Shown: piece by piece, positions 1 to 5,446 of the stretch
Layout of the letters: each line of letters opens with the position of its first letter
Position numbering within the stretch: position 1 is the stretch's first letter
NCBI GenBank assembly: GCA_019695435.1
Contig: JACTVF010000175.1
Span: 1 to 5,446 of the forward strand
Reading direction: 5' to 3'
From: Methanoregulaceae archaeon
GTDB lineage: Archaea > Halobacteriota > Methanomicrobia > Methanomicrobiales > Methanospirillaceae
DNA length: 5,446 nucleotides
Position numbers and translations under genes: made by a program
The notes under the pieces: model-generated
Databases searched by the model: none
The model's input: the letters and a program-made list of their open reading frames with translations, nothing else
Told to the model about the DNA's origin: nothing

Positions 1-413
1 CGCGGCCCGCGCGACGCGAACGCCGAAGTTTCGGCTGGCATGGTTGTTGGTTTGGGGGTTGTGGCCGGCGCGGGCGGCAACTTGGTTTTGGCCGAAGCAT
101 CCGGCGTGGTTTTTGGCGAAGCAGGACGGTTGGCATGACGCGAAGCACGCCTCTTGGCGGATGACTTGTGGACGAGCCTTTCCTTCAGAACGCGATGACA
201 GAAGTTGGTGACACAGGTATCTGAAGCGGGGATGCCGCTTTGTGTCAGCAGTTCGCCGATGGCGCGATACGAAATGCCGCGTTTGCGAAGCGCGGCGATG
301 TCATCTTTGAGTGTTAATAGACGCGAAGCACGCGACTTGGCAGTATGCGTGTATTCCGACGCGGCAGCGCGGAAGCGGTTTAACGCTTCTGGTGGGATGG
401 CATTCTTGTTCAT
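1..413 (-). CDS. Helix-turn-helix protein with basic low-complexity tail, partial (C-terminus off the left edge)
   Basis: I translated this frame by hand: it is open from the ATG at 413-411 to the window edge, 137 codons with no stop. Residues about 33-76 read as a compact helical DNA-binding domain: a helix LKDDIAALRKRG, then SYRAIGELL, a turn (QSGIPAS) and a recognition-like helix DTCVTNFCHRVL. This pattern (fixed Y/RAI core, then a helix ending F-C-R-x-L) is what I associate with small DNA-binding proteins of plasmids and mobile elements. From residue about 83 the chain becomes Ala/Pro/Ser/Thr/Lys/Arg-rich and probably disordered, with a degenerate 8-residue period (RASRHANR, PASPKTTP, DASAKTKL). 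No Shine-Dalgarno is visible, but the start overlaps the stop of the 71-aa ORF as ATGA. A role as relaxosome accessory protein or local repressor is inferred from the fold and the position near a relaxase. The true length is unknown. Confidence 0.72.
   Translation of the reverse strand, partial: MNKNAIPPEALNRFRAAASEYTHTAKSRASRLLTLKDDIAALRKRGISYRAIGELLTQSGIPASDTCVTNFCHRVLKERLVHKSSAKRRASRHANRPASPKTTPDASAKTKLPPAPATTPKPTTMPAETSAFASRGP
69..164 (-). repeat. Degenerate 24-bp repeat array A (inside the HTH gene tail)
   Basis: On the + strand the heptamer CGAAGCA starts at 93, 117 and 141, exactly 24 bp apart; a weaker unit precedes it at 69-92. Read on the minus strand, each unit is eight codons (RASRHANR, PASPKTTP, DASAKTKL). 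The unit around 137-158 also recurs at 320-341 in the same gene (20 of 22 bases identical), 183 bp away and again in the same codon phase. The repeat is therefore a property of coding DNA rather than an inserted element. Confidence 0.6.
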
Positions 414-625
414 GAGCAACGAAGCATGAGCGCGGTGACAGGGTTGGCGGCAAGCGAAGCACTTGGCGAGGCACTTGACGAAGCAACCGGGTTGGCATGA
501 TGCAAAGCACGAATGTGCGCGGGTTCGCTTGTGGCTGACAGCGCATTGGCGTGGCAGCGCGCGAAGCGCAGAATCCTTCCTCTTGGAAGGGGTAGGGCGT
601 GCGGTGTTAAAAAGTTCATTCTCAT
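410..625 (-). CDS. Possible small coupled protein of 71 aa, or relic of a duplicated tail
   Basis: This short frame fits exactly between two better-supported genes. Its ATG (625-623) overlaps the TGA of the 169-aa gene by four bases, and its TGA (412-410) overlaps the ATG of the HTH gene by four bases. Such ATGA junctions are typical of translational coupling. The product is Ala/Ser/His/Arg-rich with no recognised domain. Its C-terminal half contains octads (RALHHANP, VASSSASP, SASLAANP) that align with the HTH protein's tail repeats in the same codon phase. It could be a genuine small basic protein, a decayed copy of the HTH tail, or a spurious frame in repeat-rich DNA. The junctions and shared phase favour translation now or in the past; the odd composition argues against confidence. 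Confidence 0.38.
   Translation of the reverse strand: MRMNFLTPHALPLPRGRILRFARCHANALSATSEPAHIRALHHANPVASSSASPSASLAANPVTALMLRCS
431..526 (-). repeat. Degenerate 24-bp repeat array B (between the 169-aa and HTH genes)
   Basis: CGAAGCA starts at 455 and 479 and its variant CAAAGCA at 503, the same 24-bp spacing as array A. Segment 479-511 matches 117-149 at 27 of 33 positions, including the shared block GTTGGCATGA. The similarity weakens but seems to continue to a CTTGTGG at 528-534, matching 165-171 with one extra base. The offset of 362 bp puts the minus-strand codons of array B in the frame of the 71-aa ORF. It looks like a diverged duplicate of array A. Iteron-like protein binding is an alternative but is less supported, because the units are poorly conserved. 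Confidence 0.55.
575..590. repeat. Small perfect hairpin CCTTCC-TCTT-GGAAGG
   Basis: A 6-bp perfect inverted repeat with a 4-base loop lies about 32 bp past the stop of the 169-aa gene in its direction of reading. It is not followed by a T-run on either strand, so it is not a normal Rho-independent terminator. It lies inside the possible 71-aa ORF. It could be an RNA structure that modulates read-through in the leftward block, or it could be chance. Confidence 0.4.
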
Positions 626-1131
626 ACTGATTGCGCCACTCGCTGCTTCTGCTGTTGCAGCAATTCTTCACGCCAGTTTTGAAGCTGCATGGAGACCTTT
701 TCGATGTGGCTGGTTTGTTCGATGGTTCGGGCTTCGATGTGCGCCGCGTATCGGTCGCCCAATTCGGTTTCCGGCAGTTGCATGACGGAGTGCGCGGCCT
801 GGTCGTTGAGCCGTTGGTCGAGCATCTTCAAAACTTCGACGGCGGTGCGTAATTCGGCGGTGGTGGGTTGAATGGTGATACGGGGCTGTTCCGGGGGCCG
901 CGTGGCAGTCTCCCGGATGGATTTGATTTGCTCGGCTGTGAGGGGGTGTGCCCAGGGAGCATCCAAGCCAAGCCGCGTGGCAGCTTCCTCGGCGGCGATT
1001 TTGGTCGTTGCTGCGACAACCGCGCGCAACGGGTCGCCCATCTCGCGGGCATACTCCCGGTCAGTGAAGTAAATGCCCCACAGTTGATCGTCCGGCCTCG
1101 GCGTCGGCAACATGGACTGGTTCATATTCAT
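622..1131 (-). CDS. Unknown 169-aa protein divergent from the relaxase
   Basis: I do not recognise the family. The protein begins MNMNQSM, so Met1 (1131), Met3 or Met7 could be the start; the first has a weak GGCGGC-type stretch just upstream. Residues about 14-60 contain a conserved-looking segment (DDQLWGIYFTDREYAREMGD, then an Ala-rich helix ending RLGLDAPW). Residues about 64-110 form another predicted helical part. The last 45 residues are polar and Gln/Glu-rich (ending in LLQQQKQRVAQ) and could form a coiled coil. There is no signal peptide or membrane segment, so it should be cytoplasmic. It is transcribed away from the relaxase across an 83-bp gap and leads the leftward block with ATGA coupling. 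A relaxosome or mobilisation accessory role is inferred from position only. It is the only long open frame here that reads as a plausible soluble protein. Confidence 0.7.
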   Translation of the reverse strand: MNMNQSMLPTPRPDDQLWGIYFTDREYAREMGDPLRAVVAATTKIAAEEAATRLGLDAPWAHPLTAEQIKSIRETATRPPEQPRITIQPTTAELRTAVEVLKMLDQRLNDQAAHSVMQLPETELGDRYAAHIEARTIEQTSHIEKVSMQLQNWREELLQQQKQRVAQSV

Positions 1132-1155
1132 GCCGCCAATTGAACCAGCTTTTTT

Positions 1156-1193
1156 CGGTCATCCTGTGCGGAAATCGCACAAGATGAAAACCG
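1156..1193. promoter_or_regulatory. Strong intergenic hairpin, candidate oriT or operator
   Basis: The 83-bp gap between the divergent 169-aa gene and the relaxase gene contains the arms CATCCTGTGCG (1160-1170) and CGCACAAGATG (1176-1186) around a 5-base loop GAAAT, with 10 of 11 positions complementary and the remaining one a G-T pair. After an AAA bulge, four further bases pair (CGGT 1156-1159 with ACCG 1190-1193). A further GAACC (1142-1146) could pair with GGTTC (1194-1198). It is not a terminator: no T-run follows, and it sits between divergent starts. MobF relaxases are known to bind a hairpin next to their nick site, and oriT is often close to the relaxase gene, so oriT is a reasonable reading. 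A repressor operator for both transcription units is the main alternative. No nick sequence could be identified by eye. Confidence 0.5.
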
Positions 1194-1214
1194 GGTTCTG
1201 GCACACTGTCCTTT

Positions 1215-4025
1215 GTGGTCACGGCCAAGACGCAATATAATTTGAAGAACGCAAAGGAATACTTTGAGGAGCATCTTTGCGTGGGCGATTACTATGATGA
1301 AGGACAGAAGGTGACAGGCCAGTGGTTCGGGGTGGGCGCGGAAAAACTCGGTTTGTCCGGCAAGGTTGGTGCGGAAGCCTTTTTGCGCCTTTGTGAGAAC
1401 CGGCATCCGGCTTCGGGTGAGGCGTTGACGCAGCGGCACAATACCATTCGGGTGGATGAGACCGGGAGCACTGCCGCCAATCGCCGGATTTTTTATGACT
1501 TCACCATTTCACCTCCAAAGTCGGTTTCGGTCGCAGCACTGGTCGGCGCGGATGAGCGGATTTTGGAGGCCCATGCCCAGGCTGTCCGGTTGGCGATGAG
1601 GGAATTTGAGGCATTTGCCACAACCCGCGTGCGGATCGGCAAGGCGGACTATGACCGCTCCACCGGCAATTTTGTCGCCGCCGCATTCACGCACGACACG
1701 TCCCGCGCACTGGACCCGCATTTGCATACGCATTGCATTATCTTCAACGCCACGTTTGATGCCGCCGAAAATCGTTGGAAGGCGTTGCAAAATTATGAAC
1801 TCCTGCGGGCGCGGAAATTCGCTGAAAACGTCTATTACCATGAACTCGCCCGCAAACTGCGCGGGTTGGGTTATGAGATTCGCAACCTGACGCGCGGGGA
1901 TTTTCAAATCGAGGGCATTTCGGATGACATTTGCGAACGCTTTTCCAAACGGCATACGCAGATTGATGAGGCCATTAAAAAGTTGCTGGCTGAAAAACCG
2001 GAACGTGGGGGCGGCAACTTGATGGATATGCGCGAGTTGATTGCCACGGCGGAGCGGGCGCGGAAGCAAAAGGAATTAAATCGGGATGGAAAACGGGCGT
2101 TGTGGAACGTGCAAATGAGTCAAGGCGAACGTGACGCTTTGCGCCAGCTTCCGAACCGCTCGGAAAAAATCACCGGCAATCGCTTGAGCGTGGGTGAGTC
2201 CGTCCAATGGGCAGAGGATCATCTATTCGACCGTAATTCGGTCGTGCTGGAATGCCAGTTATGGCAACAGGCATTGGAACGGGGGCGGGGTGAAAATTTT
2301 TCCATCGCTGAAGTCAAAGAATTCACGCGCCGGCGTCCGTATATCCGCAATTCGGAGCGTCCCGCCGAAGTGACCTTGCGCGAAGTGCTGTCGCGGGAAA
2401 TGGAGATTGTCCAGACCGTCAAGGACGGTGCGGGCAATTGCCGTCCACTCGTGGAACATTCCTACACGGCCAATCCAAAATTGGACGAGGAACAGCGGCT
2501 GGCCCTGGACGCGCTGCTGCGTTCCACGAATGCGGTTTCGCTGTTCCGTGGCGGCGCGGGCACAGGCAAAAGTTTTGTCCTGCGCGAGCTGGTCCAGCAA
2601 GTCCGGCAATCGGGCAGGCCCGTAGTCGTCCTCGCGCCGCAACGCCAGCAAATCGTGGACATGGAGCGAGCCGGTTTTCCGTCGCCAACAACGGTAACAA
2701 ATTTCCTGCTCAAGCATGAACTGGCCGAACATGCGGTTATCGTTGTGGATGAGGCCGGGCAGATTGGCGGTCGCCAGATGTCCAAACTGCTCCGGCTGGC
2801 GCGGGCGCGAAACGCGCGGGTGATTTTGTCCGGAGACACGCGCCAGCATGGAGCGGTCGAGGCGTCCGATGCGCTGCTGGCCATTGAGCGGTATTCCGGT
2901 ATCAAGCCGGTCGAGCTTCATACAATTCGCCGTCAAGACCCGGCGCTGGGCCGTAGCAAAAAGGAAAGTTCCGAAATCAAGCGGTATCGCAAGGCGGTGG
3001 AAGCGGCGGCGGCGGGCAAACTGGCCGAATCGTTTGAACGGCTCGACAAGATGGGGGCGGTGGTTTCCTGCGGCTTGGGTGAGCAGGCGAACAAGCTGGC
3101 CGATGAGTATGTCCGGCTGACGGAAGAAAAGGCTTCCGCCGTGGTGGTATCGCAGACCTGGGCGGAAGTGCATCGCGTCAATTCAAAGGTGCGTGATGGC
3201 CTTAAAGGAAAGGGATTGCTCGGCGCAAATGACGTGATGGTGCAGGCATTGGACAAGTTGGATTTAACGAACGCGCAAAAGCGCGACAAGCGATTTTATC
3301 CACCAGATGCGGTGATCGTGTTCAATCAGAAAGTGCGGCAAGCCGAACCGGGGATGCGCGGAAAACTGACGACAATCCGCGAATGCGGCATCTTTGTCGA
3401 GATTGACGGAAATGATGTTTTGGTTTCAAACAAGGTGCTGGACAAAATCACCGTCTGCCTGCCGCGCGAAATTCCCGTCGCGCAAGGCGACAGATTGCAT
3501 CTCAAGGCTAATCGCAAGCTGGCCTCTGGCGCTCGCGTCACCAACGGCGAGTTGGTTGCCGTCAAATCTGTTCACGCCGACGGGAACATTGAACTGAATG
3601 ACGGCCGCATTTTGGACAAAACTTTTCGTGAATTCCTGCCCGGTTATGCCGTCACGTCCTACGGTTCCCAGGGCAAGACGGTAGATTACGTTCTCTTTTC
3701 CGATTCCACCGTCAAGGCCGCGACGAACGCGCAACAATGGTATGTCACTATTTCGCGCGGGCGGCGCGGCGTCCGCATTTTCACGCCGGACAAGGAGCAA
3801 TTGCGCGAAAATCTGGCGCGTTCCGGCCACAGGCCGCTGGCCTTGGAATTTGCCGGTGGCCTGCGTCCGTTCCATCGCAATCCACTTTGGGATCGGCTGC
3901 ATGGCCGTCTCTTACGGTTTGGCCGATATGCCGCCGATACGTTTTGCCGTTTGAAACAATCCCGGCGTCCTTCTCAACCAGGACAAAAACATGAACACCA
4001 AAACGCCCGAATGCTACACCACTGA
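1215..4025 (+). CDS. mobF: MobF/TrwC-family conjugative relaxase with SF1 helicase domain
   Basis: A complete 936-aa, two-part DNA-transfer enzyme, close in length to TrwC of R388 (about 966 aa). The N-terminal relaxase domain (about 1-290) should nick one strand at oriT and stay linked through a tyrosine. It shows Tyr16 (followed by Phe17), Tyr26-Tyr27, and the metal-binding histidines His160, His171 and His173 in the HDTSRALDPHLHTH stretch. The helicase part (about 420-870) has a Walker A GGAGTGKS (446-453), Walker B VVDEAG (510-515), GDTRQH (540-545), the late motif TSYGSQGKT (814-822) and an arginine motif VTISRGRR (844-851). These are RecD-like SF1 features, expected to move 5' to 3' and unwind the transferred strand. 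The GTG at 1215 is the chosen start: the frame is closed upstream by TGA at 1185, and family members begin just before this QYN-type sequence. No clear ribosome site precedes it. No frameshift or missing helicase motif is seen, so it appears functional. Confidence 0.95.
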   Translation: MVTAKTQYNLKNAKEYFEEHLCVGDYYDEGQKVTGQWFGVGAEKLGLSGKVGAEAFLRLCENRHPASGEALTQRHNTIRVDETGSTAANRRIFYDFTISPPKSVSVAALVGADERILEAHAQAVRLAMREFEAFATTRVRIGKADYDRSTGNFVAAAFTHDTSRALDPHLHTHCIIFNATFDAAENRWKALQNYELLRARKFAENVYYHELARKLRGLGYEIRNLTRGDFQIEGISDDICERFSKRHTQIDEAIKKLLAEKPERGGGNLMDMRELIATAERARKQKELNRDGKRALWNVQMSQGERDALRQLPNRSEKITGNRLSVGESVQWAEDHLFDRNSVVLECQLWQQALERGRGENFSIAEVKEFTRRRPYIRNSERPAEVTLREVLSREMEIVQTVKDGAGNCRPLVEHSYTANPKLDEEQRLALDALLRSTNAVSLFRGGAGTGKSFVLRELVQQVRQSGRPVVVLAPQRQQIVDMERAGFPSPTTVTNFLLKHELAEHAVIVVDEAGQIGGRQMSKLLRLARARNARVILSGDTRQHGAVEASDALLAIERYSGIKPVELHTIRRQDPALGRSKKESSEIKRYRKAVEAAAAGKLAESFERLDKMGAVVSCGLGEQANKLADEYVRLTEEKASAVVVSQTWAEVHRVNSKVRDGLKGKGLLGANDVMVQALDKLDLTNAQKRDKRFYPPDAVIVFNQKVRQAEPGMRGKLTTIRECGIFVEIDGNDVLVSNKVLDKITVCLPREIPVAQGDRLHLKANRKLASGARVTNGELVAVKSVHADGNIELNDGRILDKTFREFLPGYAVTSYGSQGKTVDYVLFSDSTVKAATNAQQWYVTISRGRRGVRIFTPDKEQLRENLARSGHRPLALEFAGGLRPFHRNPLWDRLHGRLLRFGRYAADTFCRLKQSRRPSQPGQKHEHQNARMLHH
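3980..3983 (+). promoter_or_regulatory. Shine-Dalgarno AGGA for the 118-aa gene
   Basis: AGGA lies seven bases before the ATG at 3991, inside the end of the relaxase gene. It is the clearest ribosome site in the window, and it supports a start that overlaps the relaxase by 35 bases rather than a later Met. Confidence 0.5.
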
Positions 4026-4347
4026 TACGCAGGCGCGCTGCTTGCGCGTTCAAATGACGACAACCCGTTGGCTCGTGCTGCCGCTGGATCAGTTCGTTTT
4101 TGCCGAACTGGACAGCGAGGGCAAGGAACAAAAACTGCGTCTGGTTTTTGCCACGCATGAAATTTTAATAACCGGCCACGTTTTGCAGCGCGTTGAAACG
4201 TCCATCCACCGGCTGGAATTGTCCGGCCTGATGAAACTGCCGGAGAAATATCATGCGCTGATTGCCGAAAACCAGCCCAGGATTCGGGAAATTGTCGTGA
4301 CTGAAACCAAGCCCGGCGATTCGCAGGCGCAGGCGGCACTAAATTAA
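3991..4347 (+). CDS. Unknown 118-aa protein overlapping the relaxase 3' end
   Basis: I do not recognise the family. The frame starts 35 bases before the relaxase stop, in a different phase, with AGGA at good spacing, so it is probably translated from the relaxase mRNA. The first 20 or so residues (MNTKTPECYTTDTQARCLRV) are polar. Residues about 27-75 alternate hydrophobic and charged residues (LVLPLDQFVFAEL, then LRLVFATHEILITGHVL) and look like a small beta-rich domain. Residues about 75-93 look helical (TSIHRLELSGLMKLPEKY), and a polar tail follows. There is no signal peptide, membrane segment or zinc site. The regular hydrophobic pattern and the operon position make it a likely real gene. 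A link to DNA transfer is inferred from the overlap only. A downstream Met (codon 22, position 4054) is an alternative start without a visible ribosome site. Confidence 0.8.
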   Translation: MNTKTPECYTTDTQARCLRVQMTTTRWLVLPLDQFVFAELDSEGKEQKLRLVFATHEILITGHVLQRVETSIHRLELSGLMKLPEKYHALIAENQPRIREIVVTETKPGDSQAQAALN

Positions 4348-4365
4348 AAGCGCCAAGGTTTTTCC

Positions 4366-4683
4366 TTACGCTGCCTTCGGCAAGCTCTTTGGCGGCGGAA
4401 GTTCACCCGATGCCTTGACCATTTCGTTGAGAAGCTGTTTGAAATCTTGCAAGCCGGTTGCGGGGACGATGATTGAATTGCGTTTGCCGCCCACGTCCTC
4501 GGCGATTCGCAAAAAACGGCCACGAGAATTTTCTTTGAGCGTCAAGAGAAACGACTTGCGCTCAATTTGAATCTGCCCGGATTTAAGCGTGTCTTCCTGA
4601 ACGAATGGGCGTGGCGGCTGCGGTGCGTAGTGCTGATGATACGGCTGCCGGTGGAAAGGCGAGGGGCGTTCGTTTGAAATCAT
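4366..4683 (-). CDS. PUR-domain (PUR-alpha-like, DUF3276-type) nucleic-acid-binding protein
   Basis: A 105-aa protein beginning MISNERPSPF. The first 27 residues are Pro/Gln/His-rich and probably disordered. Residues about 35-90 give one PUR repeat: a beta-strand block (SGQIQIERKSFLLTLKEN), the hallmark RGRFLRIAEDVGGKRNSI, then IIVPATGL and an amphipathic helix (FKQLLNEMVKA). Bacterial proteins of this family are small single-stranded DNA or RNA binders that probably dimerise; their cellular role is poorly known. The frame stays open upstream to a Met at 4770, but that start would overlap the preceding gene and add an unlikely 29 residues, so the Met at 4683 is preferred. No Shine-Dalgarno is visible. 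It lies 61 bp downstream of the zinc-ribbon gene on the same strand and converges on the relaxase operon with only 18 bp between stops. Family assignment is from memory of the motif. Confidence 0.85.
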   Translation of the reverse strand: MISNERPSPFHRQPYHQHYAPQPPRPFVQEDTLKSGQIQIERKSFLLTLKENSRGRFLRIAEDVGGKRNSIIVPATGLQDFKQLLNEMVKASGELPPPKSLPKAA

Positions 4684-4744
4684 AAAATTCGCACGTTGCT
4701 TCTGACGCGCGCCAGCATGACAAACTTCACTTGTGCCTTCAACT

Positions 4745-5263
4745 CTATTTGTAAAGTGCAATGGCGTCATTGATGCTCACCACGATTTTTTCAACGTAAG
4801 CCTTGTTTTTAGAAGTGAGCACTTGGATTTCGCCCGCCGTGCTCGAAAGACACACATGATACGTGGGTTTTGCCTTGCACATCCCAAAGATAGTTCCACA
4901 AACAATGATGCCGGCAGTCACGTAGGCGATGATCGCCGATGGAGAAATTCCACCGTAGGAAAGAAATTCCCCGGTGAAGAAAATGACGATGCCAACAAAG
5001 AGAAGCAGGATTGCCCCCAAAACTCCTGGCGGTGTGTATGTCATGCTGACTGACGTAATGTTCCGTAACGCATAGGTCGTTCCTCCGACAACCACCCGTG
5101 TCGTGGTTACAGCCACAACCTTGTCCAAATATATCTTTTGTTCTTGCGGCGGCACAGGCAACGGCGGCGGCACAGGTCGCTGTTGCGGCGCGCCGCAATG
5201 GGGACAAGCGACAGCTTCCGTGCTGACGGATTGGCCGCATTCCTTGCATTGGATTAACGCCAT
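4745..5263 (-). CDS. Zinc-ribbon membrane protein, DUF6232-like
   Basis: A 172-aa protein starting MALIQCKECG. It has a compact N-terminal zinc ribbon with Cys6, Cys9, Cys20 and Cys23 (CxxC-x10-CPHC), then a Pro-rich linker (about 26-39). A short beta-rich domain follows (about 43-76, IYLDKVVAVTTTRVVVGGTTYALRNI written in part: strands near VVAVTTTRVVVG and the YALRNITSVSM motif). Two hydrophobic segments (about 80-98 and 109-128) should span the inner membrane as a hairpin, and a C-terminal strand-helix part (about 133-172) ends in a helix (SINDAIALYK). The YxLxxITSV block before two TM segments resembles DUF6232, a family of unknown function. A GTG six codons upstream is also in frame, but the ATG directly before the ribbon is the usual start of such proteins. 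No strong ribosome site is seen. Nothing links it to DNA transfer; it may be host chromosome or cargo. Confidence 0.82.
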   Translation of the reverse strand: MALIQCKECGQSVSTEAVACPHCGAPQQRPVPPPLPVPPQEQKIYLDKVVAVTTTRVVVGGTTYALRNITSVSMTYTPPGVLGAILLLFVGIVIFFTGEFLSYGGISPSAIIAYVTAGIIVCGTIFGMCKAKPTYHVCLSSTAGEIQVLTSKNKAYVEKIVVSINDAIALYK

Positions 5264-5387
5264 AGGCTGACACAAATACACATTGGATTGACGAATGAAA
5301 AGTCAACAAAGTGATTGCACAAAATCGCGGGCGGCCTTGCCTTGATTTTGCTTCGGCCTGCGGTCCGGCGAACGGAAAAGTGAAGTT

Positions 5388-5430
5388 GCGTTTGCACAAT
5401 GGAGCGTGATTCGCTTCATCGTGCAAACGC
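5388..5430. repeat. Long near-perfect inverted repeat, possible terminator
   Basis: Perfect 10-bp arms GCGTTTGCAC (5388-5397) and GTGCAAACGC (5421-5430) continue, after one mismatch, into eight more pairs (5399-5406 with 5412-5419, one of them G-T) around the loop TGATT, giving a hairpin of about 18 pairs. On the + strand a TTTTG follows at once; on the minus strand a moderately T-rich stretch follows. It could end a leftward gene lying beyond the right edge, before the zinc-ribbon gene at 5263. No rightward gene in the window needs a terminator here. A protein-binding palindrome or the end of a small mobile repeat is also possible. The 8-mer TTGCACAA in its left arm (5392-5399) recurs at 5315-5322. 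Confidence 0.65.
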
Positions 5431-5446
5431 TTTTGTATCGGTTTCT

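Noticed and set aside
69..526. 24-bp repeats as a CRISPR array or replication iterons
   Set aside because: There is no conserved repeat with unique spacers, the units are too divergent for iterons, and no replication gene is nearby; the coding-phase explanation fits better.
513..785. 90-aa + strand frame near the leftward block
   Set aside because: It is antisense to the 169-aa and 71-aa frames and is Arg/Trp/Phe-rich, with no ribosome site or domain.
1509..2069. 186-aa antisense frame in the relaxase domain
   Set aside because: The opposite strand carries conserved relaxase motifs throughout, and this frame has no recognisable domain.
2259..3173. 304-aa open frame antisense to the relaxase
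   Set aside because: It lies fully inside the relaxase helicase region, reads as a His/Arg/Gln-rich shadow with no domain, and is explained by codon bias in GC-rich coding DNA.
4348..4368. AAGG-TTTTT-CCTT mini-hairpin between the convergent genes as a terminator
   Set aside because: The stem has only four pairs and no proper GC-rich arm followed by a T-run on either strand, so it cannot be supported by eye.
5301..5306. TTGACT on the minus strand as a -35 box for the zinc-ribbon gene
   Set aside because: No acceptable -10 hexamer is found 16-18 bases downstream, and a lone hexamer is weak evidence.
4809..5426. 205-aa open frame on the minus strand in another phase over the zinc-ribbon gene
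   Set aside because: The overlapping frame has the clear CxxC...CPHC ribbon and two membrane segments, while this one is Cys/His/Arg-rich without a pattern.

Overview
The window looks like a piece of a mobilisable element (integrative element, genomic island or plasmid) from a Gram-negative environmental bacterium, most likely a Verrucomicrobiota-type lineage. The lineage guess is inference. It rests on a small PUR-domain nucleic-acid-binding protein (4366-4683) of a kind I associate with that phylum and its relatives, on the general look of the relaxase, and on the near absence of strong Shine-Dalgarno sequences. The central relaxase gene is certain; the rest is small accessory or unknown genes.

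Layout. A leftward block fills 1-1131: a 169-aa unknown protein (622-1131), a possible 71-aa protein (410-625), and a helix-turn-helix protein with a basic Ala/Pro/Lys-rich tail that runs off the left edge (1-413). Successive genes meet by 4-base ATGA overlaps, so this looks like a coupled operon. An 83-bp divergent intergenic region (1132-1214) holds a strong imperfect hairpin (1156-1193), a candidate oriT or operator. Rightward from it runs a complete 936-aa MobF/TrwC-type relaxase-helicase (1215-4025), whose 3' end overlaps a 118-aa unknown gene (3991-4347). Convergent to this pair are two leftward genes: a zinc-ribbon two-TM protein resembling DUF6232 (4745-5263) and the PUR-domain protein (4366-4683). 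The right edge (5264-5446) has no gene but contains a long near-perfect hairpin (5388-5430).

How it may work together (inference). The relaxase would nick and unwind one strand of the element. The divergent HTH protein and the 169-aa protein sit where relaxosome accessory or regulatory proteins of mobilisation systems usually sit, and the hairpin between the two transcription units is the natural place for the nick region or shared control. No coupling protein, mating-pair-formation gene, integrase or replication gene is visible, so transfer would depend on genes outside the window.

The least ordinary signal is a degenerate 24-bp (8-codon) repeat. It occurs in two arrays about 362 bp apart, one encoding the tail of the HTH protein and one inside the 71-aa ORF, and both are read in the same codon phase. 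This suggests an in-frame duplication of a basic, low-complexity protein tail.
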